A stretch of DNA of 22,394 bases from Clostridiales bacterium UBA1775 (GTDB lineage Bacteria; Bacillota; Clostridia; Monoglobales; Firm-18). Every line of letters begins with the position of its first letter. Positions within the stretch are counted from its first letter, which is position 1. Made by a program: the position numbers and the translations under genes. The notes under the pieces were generated by a model that saw nothing but the letters and a program-made list of their open reading frames with translations, was not told the DNA's origin and did no database searches. Of this stretch, positions 6,865 to 15,140 are shown piece after piece. Where the stretch lies: the NCBI GenBank assembly GCA_002314595.1, contig DCGP01000031.1:1-22394 (forward strand). The letters run 5' to 3'.

Positions 6865-7986
6865 TTGCTAAACGGAATAGATAATATAAGCTTGGCAATT
6901 CCATATTTAAAAGGAAAAAGAGTAGGTATACTAACTAATTATACAGGTTTGAATAAAGATTTTAAAAGTAGTGTTGACATTTTAAATGAAATTTGCGATT
7001 TAAGGGTTATTCTGTCCCCGGAACACGGGCTATATGGGGTAGCACAAGCAGGCTGTGATGTTGGCAATTCAACACATTTGAAAACCGGCTTGCCTGTAAT
7101 TTCTCTTTTTAATAACAATGGTGTTGATGAGTCTTGGGTAAATAACATTGATGTTTTAGTGTATGATATTCAAGATGTTGGACTTAGGTTTTATACCTAT
7201 GTGTATTCACTTTCCGACTCCATGATTTTGTGTGCTAAAAATAACATTTCGGTAGTTGTGTTGGATAGGTATAATCCATTAGGCTTAACTAAAAAAGAAG
7301 GAACAGTTTTAGAACGTAAGCACTCTTCCTTTGTAGGCCGTTACCCATTGCCTTCAAGATATGCTTTAACAGTAGGGGAACTGGCACAGTATTTTAATAC
7401 AGAAGAAAACATAAATTGCGACCTTCATATTGTCCCTTGTGTAGGTTTAACAAGAGATATGGATTTTAGAAATTCAGGTCTTGACTGGGTGCCTACTTCA
7501 CCAAATTGTCCAACCTTTGATTCTGTTGTTTGCTATATTGGTACAGTTTTATTTGAGGGTACAAATATGTCGGAGGGCAGAGGAACAACCAAACCATTTG
7601 AGCTTTTTGGCGCTCCTTGGCTTAGGGCAGAAGAAATTATTGAAAAGCTAAACACAATGGGCTTTTTAGGTGTAAAGTTTAGATATTCACCGTTTACACC
7701 AACATTTTCAAAATTCAAAGGTGAGGTGTGTCAAGGTATTCAGCTTCACATTACTGATTATGACAAATTTAGTCCATTTGAATGCTTGATTAAAATTATT
7801 GATTTAATTCGTAAAACTCATAAGGAATTTGAAATATACAAAAAGACTGACGGAACATATTTCTTTGACTATCTTTTAGGCACAGATGAATTTAGAAGCA
7901 AGGACTTTGATGTAGATGAATTCTTGAAAAAGCAGAAGGATTTAGTTGATAATTTTGATACAACCAAATACGAAATTTACAAATAA
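6865..7986 (+). CDS. namZ: DUF1343 / NamZ-type exo-beta-N-acetylmuramidase, no signal peptide
   Basis: About 373 residues. The family was long called DUF1343 and includes B. subtilis NamZ, which cuts MurNAc from the non-reducing end of peptidoglycan fragments. Diagnostic blocks are VGILTNYTGL, SPEHGLYGVAQAG, YDIQDVGLRFYTYVYSL, VVLDRYNPLG, FEGTNMSEGRGTTKPFE and GAPWL. I place the start at TTG 6865, because GTGAT (6856-6860) matches the end of the Shine-Dalgarno consensus at the right distance and the protein then opens MLNGID. The in-frame GTG at 6856 is possible but has no ribosome site. Unlike secreted NamZ there is no signal peptide, so it probably works on imported disaccharides or muropeptides. 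Last gene of the operon. Confidence 0.88.
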   Translation: MLNGIDNISLAIPYLKGKRVGILTNYTGLNKDFKSSVDILNEICDLRVILSPEHGLYGVAQAGCDVGNSTHLKTGLPVISLFNNNGVDESWVNNIDVLVYDIQDVGLRFYTYVYSLSDSMILCAKNNISVVVLDRYNPLGLTKKEGTVLERKHSSFVGRYPLPSRYALTVGELAQYFNTEENINCDLHIVPCVGLTRDMDFRNSGLDWVPTSPNCPTFDSVVCYIGTVLFEGTNMSEGRGTTKPFELFGAPWLRAEEIIEKLNTMGFLGVKFRYSPFTPTFSKFKGEVCQGIQLHITDYDKFSPFECLIKIIDLIRKTHKEFEIYKKTDGTYFFDYLLGTDEFRSKDFDVDEFLKKQKDLVDNFDTTKYEIYK

Positions 7987-7990
7987 AACA

Positions 7991-8027
7991 AAGGATTATT
8001 TCAGATTATGAAATAATCCTTATTTTT
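7991..8027. terminator. Bidirectional terminator between namZ and the convergent protease gene
   Basis: A perfect 13-bp stem (7991-8003 with 8009-8021), a 5-base loop and ATTTTTG on the plus side. On the minus side the stem is followed by TTTGTTTTATTT. The protease stop codon (8006-8008) lies in the loop, so the right arm encodes the last residues of that protein. Confidence 0.92.
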
Positions 8028-9325
8028 GTTATGGGCATTAAATTTGTAATGCTGTCCCAAATATAATATTCATCTTTATAAGTACCTTTTCCAAATGTAA
8101 AAATATTTGATGTGTTAGGGTTAATCAATGCAGATTTTGAACTTAAAATGTATGTTTCGCTGTCATTGTATCCCTTTGAAATTATAACTGCATTTTTATC
8201 ATTTTTTGAGTTATTGTATATTGTTATACTGTTTGTATCGGTGCCTTTTAGAGTAGGGGAAACAAATATATCTTTGTCTTTAATTAGCTCTAACAAAGTC
8301 TTTTTAAAATTTATTAAACCGTATCCGTAATATGTATCATACCCCTCATCACCAAGGTCATCACAGGTGGTTTTAAGTAATTCTTTAAATTCGGAGGAGT
8401 TCATATCCTTAATATTTAATGCAATGGCAGCAAGTGCAGTAACATGTGGGGCAGAAAATGAAGTACCTGACTTGTCTGTGTATCCACTAATTGCAAGGCT
8501 TGATATACTTTCTCCCGGAGCCACAACCGTAATGGCGTCATTATGCTGAGAAAAAGAAGAATGCAAAGATGTTTTTCCAACAGAGCCAACACTTACAACA
8601 TTAGAATATGATGCAGGATACATCTTGGCACTATTGCCGTCATTACCTGCTGCTGCAACTAAAATTGCTCCTTTATTTTCGGCATAATCTATAACATTCT
8701 TCAAAAGTAACGAAGAGTCTCTGCTGTCCATTCCAAAGCTCATATTTATTACTTTGCAATCAAAGTCATCAACTGCGCACTTTATTGCTTTAATAATATC
8801 CGAAAGGTATGTTGTCTTTTTAGGGTCAAAGCATTTTATTGGAACAAGCTTGCAGTTTGTGGCTGTTCCGTATAGGTGGGAGGCGATTATTCCTGCAACA
8901 TAAGTTCCGTGTCCTTTGTTGTCTGTGGTATTTGTTGAATCGTCAAAAATATTCTTTCCGGTTAAAACGTTGTTTTTAATACTATTAAAAACTGTAATTC
9001 CTGAATCTATTACGCCAACCCTAATTTCATTACCATAACAGCCTAATGTTCCTGCAAAATCACTTTTAATAATATTTAAATTCCAATTGTTTGAAAACAG
9101 TTTAACTTCGTAGTTGGGTTCATAATAATTAACAACACCCATATCTTGCAACATTTCAAGACGGTCCTTTGTTACAACCTGAGGTAAATTAAATTGCACA
9201 TCTTCATTGTTTTGATTATATAGTTTAAAGGACTTAACATCTACTAAATAAGTTTCCTCTTCTGCAAGTACATCAATAGTAAAAACAGATATTAAAAGAA
9301 GAAACATAATAATTAACTTTTTCAT
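8006..9325 (-). CDS. Secreted subtilisin-like serine protease (S8 family)
   Basis: A 439-residue exported protease. The start at ATG 9325 opens a clear signal peptide (MKKLIIMFLLLISVFTIDVLA). An in-frame TTG five codons earlier overlaps the GGAAGTGG ribosome site and is rejected. A short pro-region (about 24-85) precedes the catalytic domain. The triad is D107 (VGVIDSGI), H139 (KGHGTYVAG) and S289 (SGTSFSAPHV), with oxyanion N228 (AAAGNDG). About 100 residues follow the catalytic domain; they look beta-rich and have no cell-wall sorting motif, so the protein is probably released. Two cysteine-containing loops (C96, C158) are of unknown role. It is a single-gene unit, divergent from the aconitase operon. 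Confidence 0.92.
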   Translation of the reverse strand: MKKLIIMFLLLISVFTIDVLAEEETYLVDVKSFKLYNQNNEDVQFNLPQVVTKDRLEMLQDMGVVNYYEPNYEVKLFSNNWNLNIIKSDFAGTLGCYGNEIRVGVIDSGITVFNSIKNNVLTGKNIFDDSTNTTDNKGHGTYVAGIIASHLYGTATNCKLVPIKCFDPKKTTYLSDIIKAIKCAVDDFDCKVINMSFGMDSRDSSLLLKNVIDYAENKGAILVAAAGNDGNSAKMYPASYSNVVSVGSVGKTSLHSSFSQHNDAITVVAPGESISSLAISGYTDKSGTSFSAPHVTALAAIALNIKDMNSSEFKELLKTTCDDLGDEGYDTYYGYGLINFKKTLLELIKDKDIFVSPTLKGTDTNSITIYNNSKNDKNAVIISKGYNDSETYILSSKSALINPNTSNIFTFGKGTYKDEYYIWDSITNLMPITKIRIIS

Positions 9326-9350
9326 AGTGCCCACTTCCAATTCTATTATA

Positions 9351-9379
9351 ATTCTATAATAATATTATCATAATGTCAA
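9351..9379 (-). promoter_or_regulatory. Promoter of the subtilisin-like protease gene
   Basis: On the minus strand TTGACA (9374-9379) and TAGAAT (9351-9356) are 17 bases apart. The -35 flank reads TTGACATTATG, identical to the -35 flank of the Dabb gene promoter. Confidence 0.7.
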
Positions 9380-9417
9380 TTAGAATTTCATTAAAGGAAT
9401 AAAATAACTGTTTTTGT

Positions 9418-9446
9418 TTGACATATAAAGGCTTTTATGGTATGAT
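9418..9446 (+). promoter_or_regulatory. Promoter of the aconitase-SGNH-isocitrate dehydrogenase operon
   Basis: TTGACA (9418-9423) and TATGAT (9441-9446) with a 17-base spacer. The start would fall near 9453, which makes the ATG at 9453 an unlikely start codon and supports the one at 9483. Confidence 0.85.
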
Positions 9447-9482
9447 TTTATTATGGATTTACAAGAAAATGGAGGGTATAAA

Positions 9483-11414
9483 ATGGCATTAACACTTACA
9501 GAAAAAATACTTAAAAACCATCTTGTTGACGGAGAATTTGTAAAGGGCAAGGAAATAGGGATTAAAATTGACCAAACACTTACTCAGGACGCAACCGGAA
9601 CAATGGCATATATTGAATTTGAAGCAATGAATATTCCAAGGGTTAGAACTGAACGTTCAGTTGCATATATTGACCATAACACATTGCAAAATGGCTTTAT
9701 GAATATGGACGACCATAGATTTATCGGCTCTGTTGCCAAAAAGCACGGTATTTATTTTAGCAGACCCGGTAACGGCATATGCCATCAGGTACATCTTGAA
9801 AGATTTGGTGTGCCGGGCAAAACCTTAATCGGTTCCGACAGTCATACGCCAACAGGTGGTGGACTTGGTATGATTGCAATCGGTGCAGGCGGTCTTGACG
9901 TTGCAGTTGCAATGGGTGGCGGTGCATACTATATTACATATCCAAAGGTTGTTAAAATAAACCTAACAGGTAAGCTTAACCCATGGTGTGCAGCCAAAGA
10001 CGTTATTTTAGAAGTATTAAAAATAATGTCTGTCAAAGGCGGAGTTGGTAAAGTTGTAGAATACTGTGGTGAAGGTGTAAAGACACTTTCAGTGCCTGAA
10101 CGTGCAACAATTACAAATATGGGTGCAGAGCTTGGAGCAACAACATCAATCTTCCCATCTGACGATGTTACAAAGGAATTTTTAAAGGCTCAAAAAAGGG
10201 AAGAGGACTGGGTAGAGCTTTCAGCAGATGAAGGCGCTGTTTATGATGAAGAAATTGACATAGACTTGTCAAAAATTGAACCACTTGCAGCCTGCCCTCA
10301 TTCACCTGATAATATTAAGAGCGTAAACCAGCTTGGCAAGATGAAAATTGACCAAGTGTGCATAGGCTCTTGTACAAACAGTTCACTTATGGATATGCTA
10401 AAAGTAGCCCATATTTTAAAAGGTAAAACAGTTAATCCAAATGTGTCATTATCAATTGCACCCGGTTCAAAGCAAGTGTTAAATATGCTTGCCCAAAACG
10501 GAGCATTGGCAATAATGATAGATGCAGGTGCAAGAATTTTGGAAAGTGCCTGTGGTCCGTGTATCGGTATGGGACAATCGCCAAATTCAAAGGGAATCTC
10601 ACTACGTACATTTAACCGTAATTTTGAAGGACGTTCAGGTACAAAGGACGGACAAATTTATCTTGTTTCACCTGAGGTTGCTGCTCTTTCTGCAATAAAC
10701 GGCTATTTGTCAGACCCAAGGACACTTGGAGATATGCCAAAGTTGGAAATTCCAAAGGAATTTATAATAAACGATAATATGATAGTTGAACCGGCATCGG
10801 TAGAAGATGCTAAAAATGTTGAGATTTTAAGAGGCCCAAATATTAAGCCTTATCCAAATACATCAGCACTTGAAAATTCAATAGATTGTAAATGTTCATT
10901 AAAGGTTGGGGATAATATCACGACAGACCATATTATGCCGGCAGGTGCAAAGATATTGCCACTTCGTTCAAATATTCCCGAAATTTCAAAATTCTGCTTC
11001 ACAGTATGTGATGAAGAATTTCCGGCAAGGGCAATGAAGCTTAAACAAAGCATAATAGTTGGTGGTTCAAACTATGGGCAGGGTTCGTCAAGAGAGCATG
11101 CAGCACTTGCACCGCTTTACCTTGGTATTAAGGCAGTTATTGCAAAATCATTTGCAAGAATACACCGTTCCAACCTTATTAACGCCGGTATTTTACCATT
11201 GACATTTGTAAATGAAAATGACTATGAAAATATTTCACAAGGTGATGAATTAGAAATTAAAAATCTAATTTCATCTGTAAATGAAAATGGAAAATTTGTC
11301 ATATTAAATAAAACAAATGGCAAGGAGATAATTACAGAATGTGAACTTTCTGTAAGAACAAAGCAAATCATACTTGCAGGTGGTTTGTTAGACTTTACAA
11401 AAAACAACATTTAA
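9483..11414 (+). CDS. acnA: Aconitate hydratase (aconitase), about 640-residue type
   Basis: A 643-residue [4Fe-4S] enzyme interconverting citrate and isocitrate. The start at 9483 follows GGAGGG by 6 bases. Cluster ligands are C297 (CIGSCTNSS), C357 and C360 (SACGPCIGMGQSPNSKG). The N-terminal domain has QDATGTMAYIEFEAM and SDSHTPTGGGLGM. The C-terminal swivel domain has GDNITTDHIMPAG and GGSNYGQGSSREHAALAP, with the substrate-binding serine region. It is shorter than the ~890-residue E. coli AcnA and belongs to the compact form found in many Firmicutes and thermophiles. The third gene downstream is isocitrate dehydrogenase, so this is the citrate-to-2-oxoglutarate branch, useful for glutamate synthesis. 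No citrate synthase gene is in view. Confidence 0.93.
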   Translation: MALTLTEKILKNHLVDGEFVKGKEIGIKIDQTLTQDATGTMAYIEFEAMNIPRVRTERSVAYIDHNTLQNGFMNMDDHRFIGSVAKKHGIYFSRPGNGICHQVHLERFGVPGKTLIGSDSHTPTGGGLGMIAIGAGGLDVAVAMGGGAYYITYPKVVKINLTGKLNPWCAAKDVILEVLKIMSVKGGVGKVVEYCGEGVKTLSVPERATITNMGAELGATTSIFPSDDVTKEFLKAQKREEDWVELSADEGAVYDEEIDIDLSKIEPLAACPHSPDNIKSVNQLGKMKIDQVCIGSCTNSSLMDMLKVAHILKGKTVNPNVSLSIAPGSKQVLNMLAQNGALAIMIDAGARILESACGPCIGMGQSPNSKGISLRTFNRNFEGRSGTKDGQIYLVSPEVAALSAINGYLSDPRTLGDMPKLEIPKEFIINDNMIVEPASVEDAKNVEILRGPNIKPYPNTSALENSIDCKCSLKVGDNITTDHIMPAGAKILPLRSNIPEISKFCFTVCDEEFPARAMKLKQSIIVGGSNYGQGSSREHAALAPLYLGIKAVIAKSFARIHRSNLINAGILPLTFVNENDYENISQGDELEIKNLISSVNENGKFVILNKTNGKEIITECELSVRTKQIILAGGLLDFTKNNI

Positions 11415-11426
11415 AGGTGGCCTAAA

Positions 11427-12251
11427 ATGAAAATAGAAGATTTTTATAAAACAAAAGACGAAAAACCCCTTGATAACTTGGTTGCCAATGGTGGTTACTG
11501 TGGCATAATAAGGAAAATGTCAGTTATAGGCGATAGCTTGTCATCAGGTGAGCTTGAATCGTTAAATGAAAATGATGAAAAAGGCTATCACGATTTTTAC
11601 GATTATTCTTGGGGCAAATTTATGGAAAGGGATACAGGTAACTCTGTAAATATCTTCGCCAAGGGTGGAATGACTGTTAGGGAATATTTAGACAGCTTTG
11701 CTGACAGTAAGGGGTTTTGGAATGTTGAATATAACAGCCAAGCATATATAATTGCACTTGGTGTAAATGATTTAGGCCATATGGATAAGGGAGATTATGA
11801 GCTTGGCAGCGTTAAGGATATAGACCTAAATAATTATGAAAATAATAAAAAAACCTTTGTGGGAATGTATGGCAAAATCATTCAAAGGTACAAAGAAATT
11901 CAGCCAAAGGCAAAATTTTTCCTTGTTACTATGCCGAGGGAACCATTTGTTGATACTGAAAAAGGCAGAAAGTGGTTTAAATATAAGGAAGATACAAATG
12001 AAGCAATTCGTAGCTTGGCAAAGCATTTTGACAATACCTATGTAATTGACCTTTACAAATATGCACCTGAATATGATGATGAAATTAAATCCAAATTTTA
12101 TATGGGTGGTCATTTGTCAGCAATAGGTTACAGGCTAACAGCACTTATGATAGAAAGCTATATTGACTATATTATAAGGCATAACATAGACGATTTTAGA
12201 CAAATAGGATTTGTAGGTACACCGTATCACAACAAAAATTATAAATGGTAG
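11427..12251 (+). CDS. SGNH/GDSL-type hydrolase
   Basis: A 274-residue cytoplasmic protein (no signal peptide) with SGNH blocks: nucleophile S37 in VIGDSLSSGE, a glycine block KGGMTVREY, N114 in LGVNDLG, and H229 in GGHLSAIGY. The aspartate normally three residues before the histidine is absent (M226), which some SGNH lineages tolerate with a Ser-His dyad. Likely activity is hydrolysis of an acyl, acetyl or other ester; the substrate is unknown. It begins 12 bases after the aconitase stop with GGTGG as ribosome site, and isocitrate dehydrogenase starts 9 bases after it. It is therefore embedded in a TCA-type operon, which is odd for this family. Confidence 0.8.
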   Translation: MKIEDFYKTKDEKPLDNLVANGGYCGIIRKMSVIGDSLSSGELESLNENDEKGYHDFYDYSWGKFMERDTGNSVNIFAKGGMTVREYLDSFADSKGFWNVEYNSQAYIIALGVNDLGHMDKGDYELGSVKDIDLNNYENNKKTFVGMYGKIIQRYKEIQPKAKFFLVTMPREPFVDTEKGRKWFKYKEDTNEAIRSLAKHFDNTYVIDLYKYAPEYDDEIKSKFYMGGHLSAIGYRLTALMIESYIDYIIRHNIDDFRQIGFVGTPYHNKNYKW

Positions 12252-12260
12252 AGGTATAAT

Positions 12261-13475
12261 ATGAACAAAATACAAATGAAAACTCCGTTAGTAGAAATGG
12301 ACGGAGACGAAATGACAAGAATAATATGGAAGATGATAAAAGATATTATCATCAACCCTTATGTGGATTTAAAGACAGAATATTATGACTTAGGACTTGA
12401 AAACAGAAATGCAACAGATGACCAAGTTACAGTAGATTCTGCCAATGCAACTAAAAAGTATGGAGTTGCTGTAAAGTGTGCCACAATTACACCAAATGCA
12501 GACCGTGTAAAGGAATATAACCTAAAAGAGATGTGGAAATCTCCAAACGGTACAATTAGGGCAATTTTAGATGGTACAGTGTTTAGAACACCAATTATTG
12601 TTAAGGGAATCACTCCGTATATTCCAACTTGGACAAAGCCTATTACAATAGCCCGTCATGCTTATGGTGATGTGTATAAAAACATAGAAATGAAGGTGGC
12701 AAAGGGCGGTAAGGCAGAGCTTGTCTGCACAGATGATAAGGGAAACGAAAATCGTAGCTTAATATTTGATTTCAAAGATACTGATGGCATTATTCAAGGC
12801 TTGCATAACAAGGATAATTCTATCCAAAGCTTTGCAAGATGTTGCTTTAACTACGCTTTGGATACCAAGCAGGATTTGTGGTTTTCATCAAAGGACACTA
12901 TTTCCAAAACCTATGACCATAGGTTTAAGGATATTTTTCAAGAAATATTTGAAAATGAATACAAAACAAAGTTTGAGCAGTTAGGAATAGAATATTTTTA
13001 CACCTTAATTGATGATGCTGTGGCACGTGTTATTCGTTCTAATGGTGGATACATTTGGGCTTGCAAAAACTATGATGGGGACGTTATGAGTGATATGGTA
13101 GCAACTGCATATGGTAGCCTTGCAATGATGACATCTGTGTTGGTTTCACCATCAGGGGTGTATGAGTACGAGGCAGCACACGGCACAGTACAGCGCCATT
13201 ATTACAAGCATTTAAAAGGCGAAAAGACATCAACCAATTCAGTTGCAACAATCTTTGCATGGACAGGGGCATTAAAAAAACGTGGAGAGCTTGACAACAT
13301 CAAGGAGCTTTGCGACTTTGCAAACAAAGTGGAAAAGGCAACAATTCAAACAATCGAAAACGGAATTATGACAGGTGATATGGCAAACCTTTCAACCTTG
13401 CCAAATAAAAAGAAAGTTAATACAGAAGAATTTTTAATTGAAGTGGGAAAGAATTTGGAAAAACTAATTAAGTAA
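12261..13475 (+). CDS. icd: NADP-dependent isocitrate dehydrogenase, eukaryote-like homodimeric type
   Basis: A 404-residue enzyme oxidising isocitrate to 2-oxoglutarate and CO2 with NADP. It aligns by eye with the cytosolic/mitochondrial eukaryotic form rather than E. coli Icd. Substrate residues S94, N96, R100 and R109 (SPNGTIR...VFRT) and R132 (ARHAYGD) fall at the same numbers as in human IDH1. The NADP loop reads AAHGTVQRHYYKHLKGEKTSTN, with the R-H pair that selects the 2'-phosphate. Metal-binding aspartates lie in YTLIDDAVARVI and KNYDGDVMSD. It starts 9 bases after the SGNH gene with an AGAGGT ribosome site. Third gene of the operon. Confidence 0.95.
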   Translation: MNKIQMKTPLVEMDGDEMTRIIWKMIKDIIINPYVDLKTEYYDLGLENRNATDDQVTVDSANATKKYGVAVKCATITPNADRVKEYNLKEMWKSPNGTIRAILDGTVFRTPIIVKGITPYIPTWTKPITIARHAYGDVYKNIEMKVAKGGKAELVCTDDKGNENRSLIFDFKDTDGIIQGLHNKDNSIQSFARCCFNYALDTKQDLWFSSKDTISKTYDHRFKDIFQEIFENEYKTKFEQLGIEYFYTLIDDAVARVIRSNGGYIWACKNYDGDVMSDMVATAYGSLAMMTSVLVSPSGVYEYEAAHGTVQRHYYKHLKGEKTSTNSVATIFAWTGALKKRGELDNIKELCDFANKVEKATIQTIENGIMTGDMANLSTLPNKKKVNTEEFLIEVGKNLEKLIK

Positions 13476-13496
13476 TAATATAATAGGGGGTTACTT

Positions 13497-15140
13497 ATGA
13501 AAAAGTTTGTTTCAATTATTTTAATGCTTGTGGTTTTAGCTTGTACTTTACCTACTATAACACTTGCCCAAACTACTATAAAAATTGGGGACTATTTAGA
13601 AATGGGCACTTATTACGGTGCGCCAATTTTGTGGCGTTGTGTGGACATTGACGAAAACGGCCCTCTAATGCTTGCAGACCGTATTATCTGTATTAAAGCA
13701 TTTGACGGTAAGGGAAAAAATACATCAGGCTCTCACGGTAGAGGATATTGCTATAATTCTCAACAAGGCTATTATAGAAGACAATATGGTTCAAACTACT
13801 GGGCAGATTCTAACATTCGTTGTTGGTTAAATTCAACAGCAACTGCCGGCAATGTTGTATGGGCTTGCGGTAATGCACCAACTTCAAGTAATATGCGGAG
13901 TGGCTACAACGCTTATGACCAAGAAGCAGGCTTTTTAACAAACTTTACTGAGGATGAAAGGAACGCAATAAAATCTGTCACTCAAAAGTCATTGCTTGAC
14001 GGCTATGAACATTCAGGTTTAAGCAATACAATAAATTCAAATTATCATCAATATAGTTACAACATTTGCAGTGTTGTCCAAAATTATGATACAGCTTATT
14101 CGGAACAGGTAACAGATAAAATGTTTCTTTTAGATGTTAAACAAATAAACACAGTATATAATAACAGAGAAACATTAGGTAACGATTACTACATAGGCAT
14201 ACCAACTGAACAAGCAGTTGCTAATTCAGCCTACAAAGATTCGGATTTAAATGCCACCACAAAGTGGTGGTATTGGCTTCGCTCCCCTTATGCCAACAAC
14301 AGCGGTAACGACGTCCGCCATGTCTATTCTGTCGGCTTTGTTTACAGCTACTTTGCTTTTAACGACTTTGGCGGTGTTCGTCCTGCTTTTTATCTTAATC
14401 TCACATCTCTAAATCTCAAAGGTGGAGAGGGAAGCAAAAGTAATCCGTATATCATTTCTGTTGTTAAAACAGGCAAGGTTAAGGACGGCATAGAATACAC
14501 CTATGGCGACGGAATATTAACTGTTATCGGTAATGGTTCGCTTGACGATTATACTCAGGGGGACACACCTTGGGAAAGTGATAAGACAAGTATCGAAAAA
14601 GTAATAATTGAAGATGGCATTACAAACATTGGTGCATATATGTTTAGCGGATATTCTAATTTGACGGATGTTATTATTCCAAAGTCTGTTGCCTCTGTTG
14701 GTGAGGGTGCATTCTTCCAAAGTGGTTTAAAAACTATTTCATATATGAGCACACAGGAGGATTTTGGCAAAATCTCAATAGGTGATATGAATAAGGAATT
14801 TACAAAGGCAACCGTTATACGCTATGGCAGTAATGTTGTCAGCAGTACATTAACAGACTGCAAGCTTGTTGATGGTGTGGTTAAGGGAAAATATTCTTTT
14901 GGCTTAATTACAGACCAATTTAATATGTTCACTGCACTTTATGACGGAGAGGACAGACTTGTTAAACTAAGCAAAACAAAATGTGATAAGTTATCAAATG
15001 GTGGTAATATAAACATTGAAGTGCCTGACAAAGACTACATTGGCAACTACAAGTTAAAGCTAATGTATTGGGACAAAAACAACAATTTAATGCCTGTTGG
15101 TGCTTGCAATGTGGCAGAAATTAGTGCTGAATTACAATAA
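13497..15140 (+). CDS. Secreted DUF6273 protein with BspA-like leucine-rich repeat; candidate DGR-type target
   Basis: A 547-residue exported protein; GGGGG precedes the ATG by 6 bases. An N-terminal signal sequence runs to about residue 24 (TLA/Q); C16 in VLAC could alternatively be a lipobox cysteine. Residues 28-300 form a DUF6273 domain, C-type-lectin-like in character: GDYLEMGTYYGAPILWRCVD, NYWADSNIRCWLNS, WWYWLRSPYA, GGVRPAFYLNL. Residues about 320-430 carry BspA/LRR_5-type repeats (KVIIEDGITNIGAYMFSG, DVIIPKSVASVGEGAFFQSG). The last ~90 residues end in a beta-rich YKLKLMYWDKNNNLMPVG module. Residues 265-292 have the codon make-up of a hypervariable region (see findings). It lies 21 bases after isocitrate dehydrogenase with no terminator between, but its function is unrelated. 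Probably a surface adhesin or binding protein. Confidence 0.82.
   Translation: MKKFVSIILMLVVLACTLPTITLAQTTIKIGDYLEMGTYYGAPILWRCVDIDENGPLMLADRIICIKAFDGKGKNTSGSHGRGYCYNSQQGYYRRQYGSNYWADSNIRCWLNSTATAGNVVWACGNAPTSSNMRSGYNAYDQEAGFLTNFTEDERNAIKSVTQKSLLDGYEHSGLSNTINSNYHQYSYNICSVVQNYDTAYSEQVTDKMFLLDVKQINTVYNNRETLGNDYYIGIPTEQAVANSAYKDSDLNATTKWWYWLRSPYANNSGNDVRHVYSVGFVYSYFAFNDFGGVRPAFYLNLTSLNLKGGEGSKSNPYIISVVKTGKVKDGIEYTYGDGILTVIGNGSLDDYTQGDTPWESDKTSIEKVIIEDGITNIGAYMFSGYSNLTDVIIPKSVASVGEGAFFQSGLKTISYMSTQEDFGKISIGDMNKEFTKATVIRYGSNVVSSTLTDCKLVDGVVKGKYSFGLITDQFNMFTALYDGEDRLVKLSKTKCDKLSNGGNINIEVPDKDYIGNYKLKLMYWDKNNNLMPVGACNVAEISAELQ
14289..14390 (+). other. Candidate DGR variable region inside the DUF6273 protein
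   Basis: In this stretch one class of codons is AAC, AAC, AGC, GGT, AAC, CAT, TAT, TTT, TAC, AGC, TAC, TTT, TTT, AAC, TTT. All end in C or T, as expected if each came from AAY in a template by adenine mutagenesis. The codons between them (GTC, CGC, GTC, TCT, GTC, GGC, GTT, GCT) contain no adenine. An adenine-poor GGCGGTGTTCGTCCTGC follows, where an initiation-of-mutagenic-homing site would be. No template repeat or reverse transcriptase is present in the window. Confidence 0.45.

Noticed and set aside
9453..9482. ATG at 9453 as the aconitase start
   Set aside because: It coincides with the predicted transcription start; GGAGGG at 9471-9476 clearly serves the ATG at 9483, and the ten extra residues are not family-like.
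13455..13484. TTGGAA and TATAAT before the DUF6273 gene, as a promoter
   Set aside because: The spacer is 18 bases, the -35 is poor, and the transcript would start after the ribosome binding site at 13486-13490, so it cannot serve this gene well.
13497..15140. DUF6273 gene as a functional partner of the TCA genes upstream
   Set aside because: Although only 21 bases separate it from isocitrate dehydrogenase, it encodes an exported repeat protein and shares no plausible role; read-through transcription is a simpler explanation.
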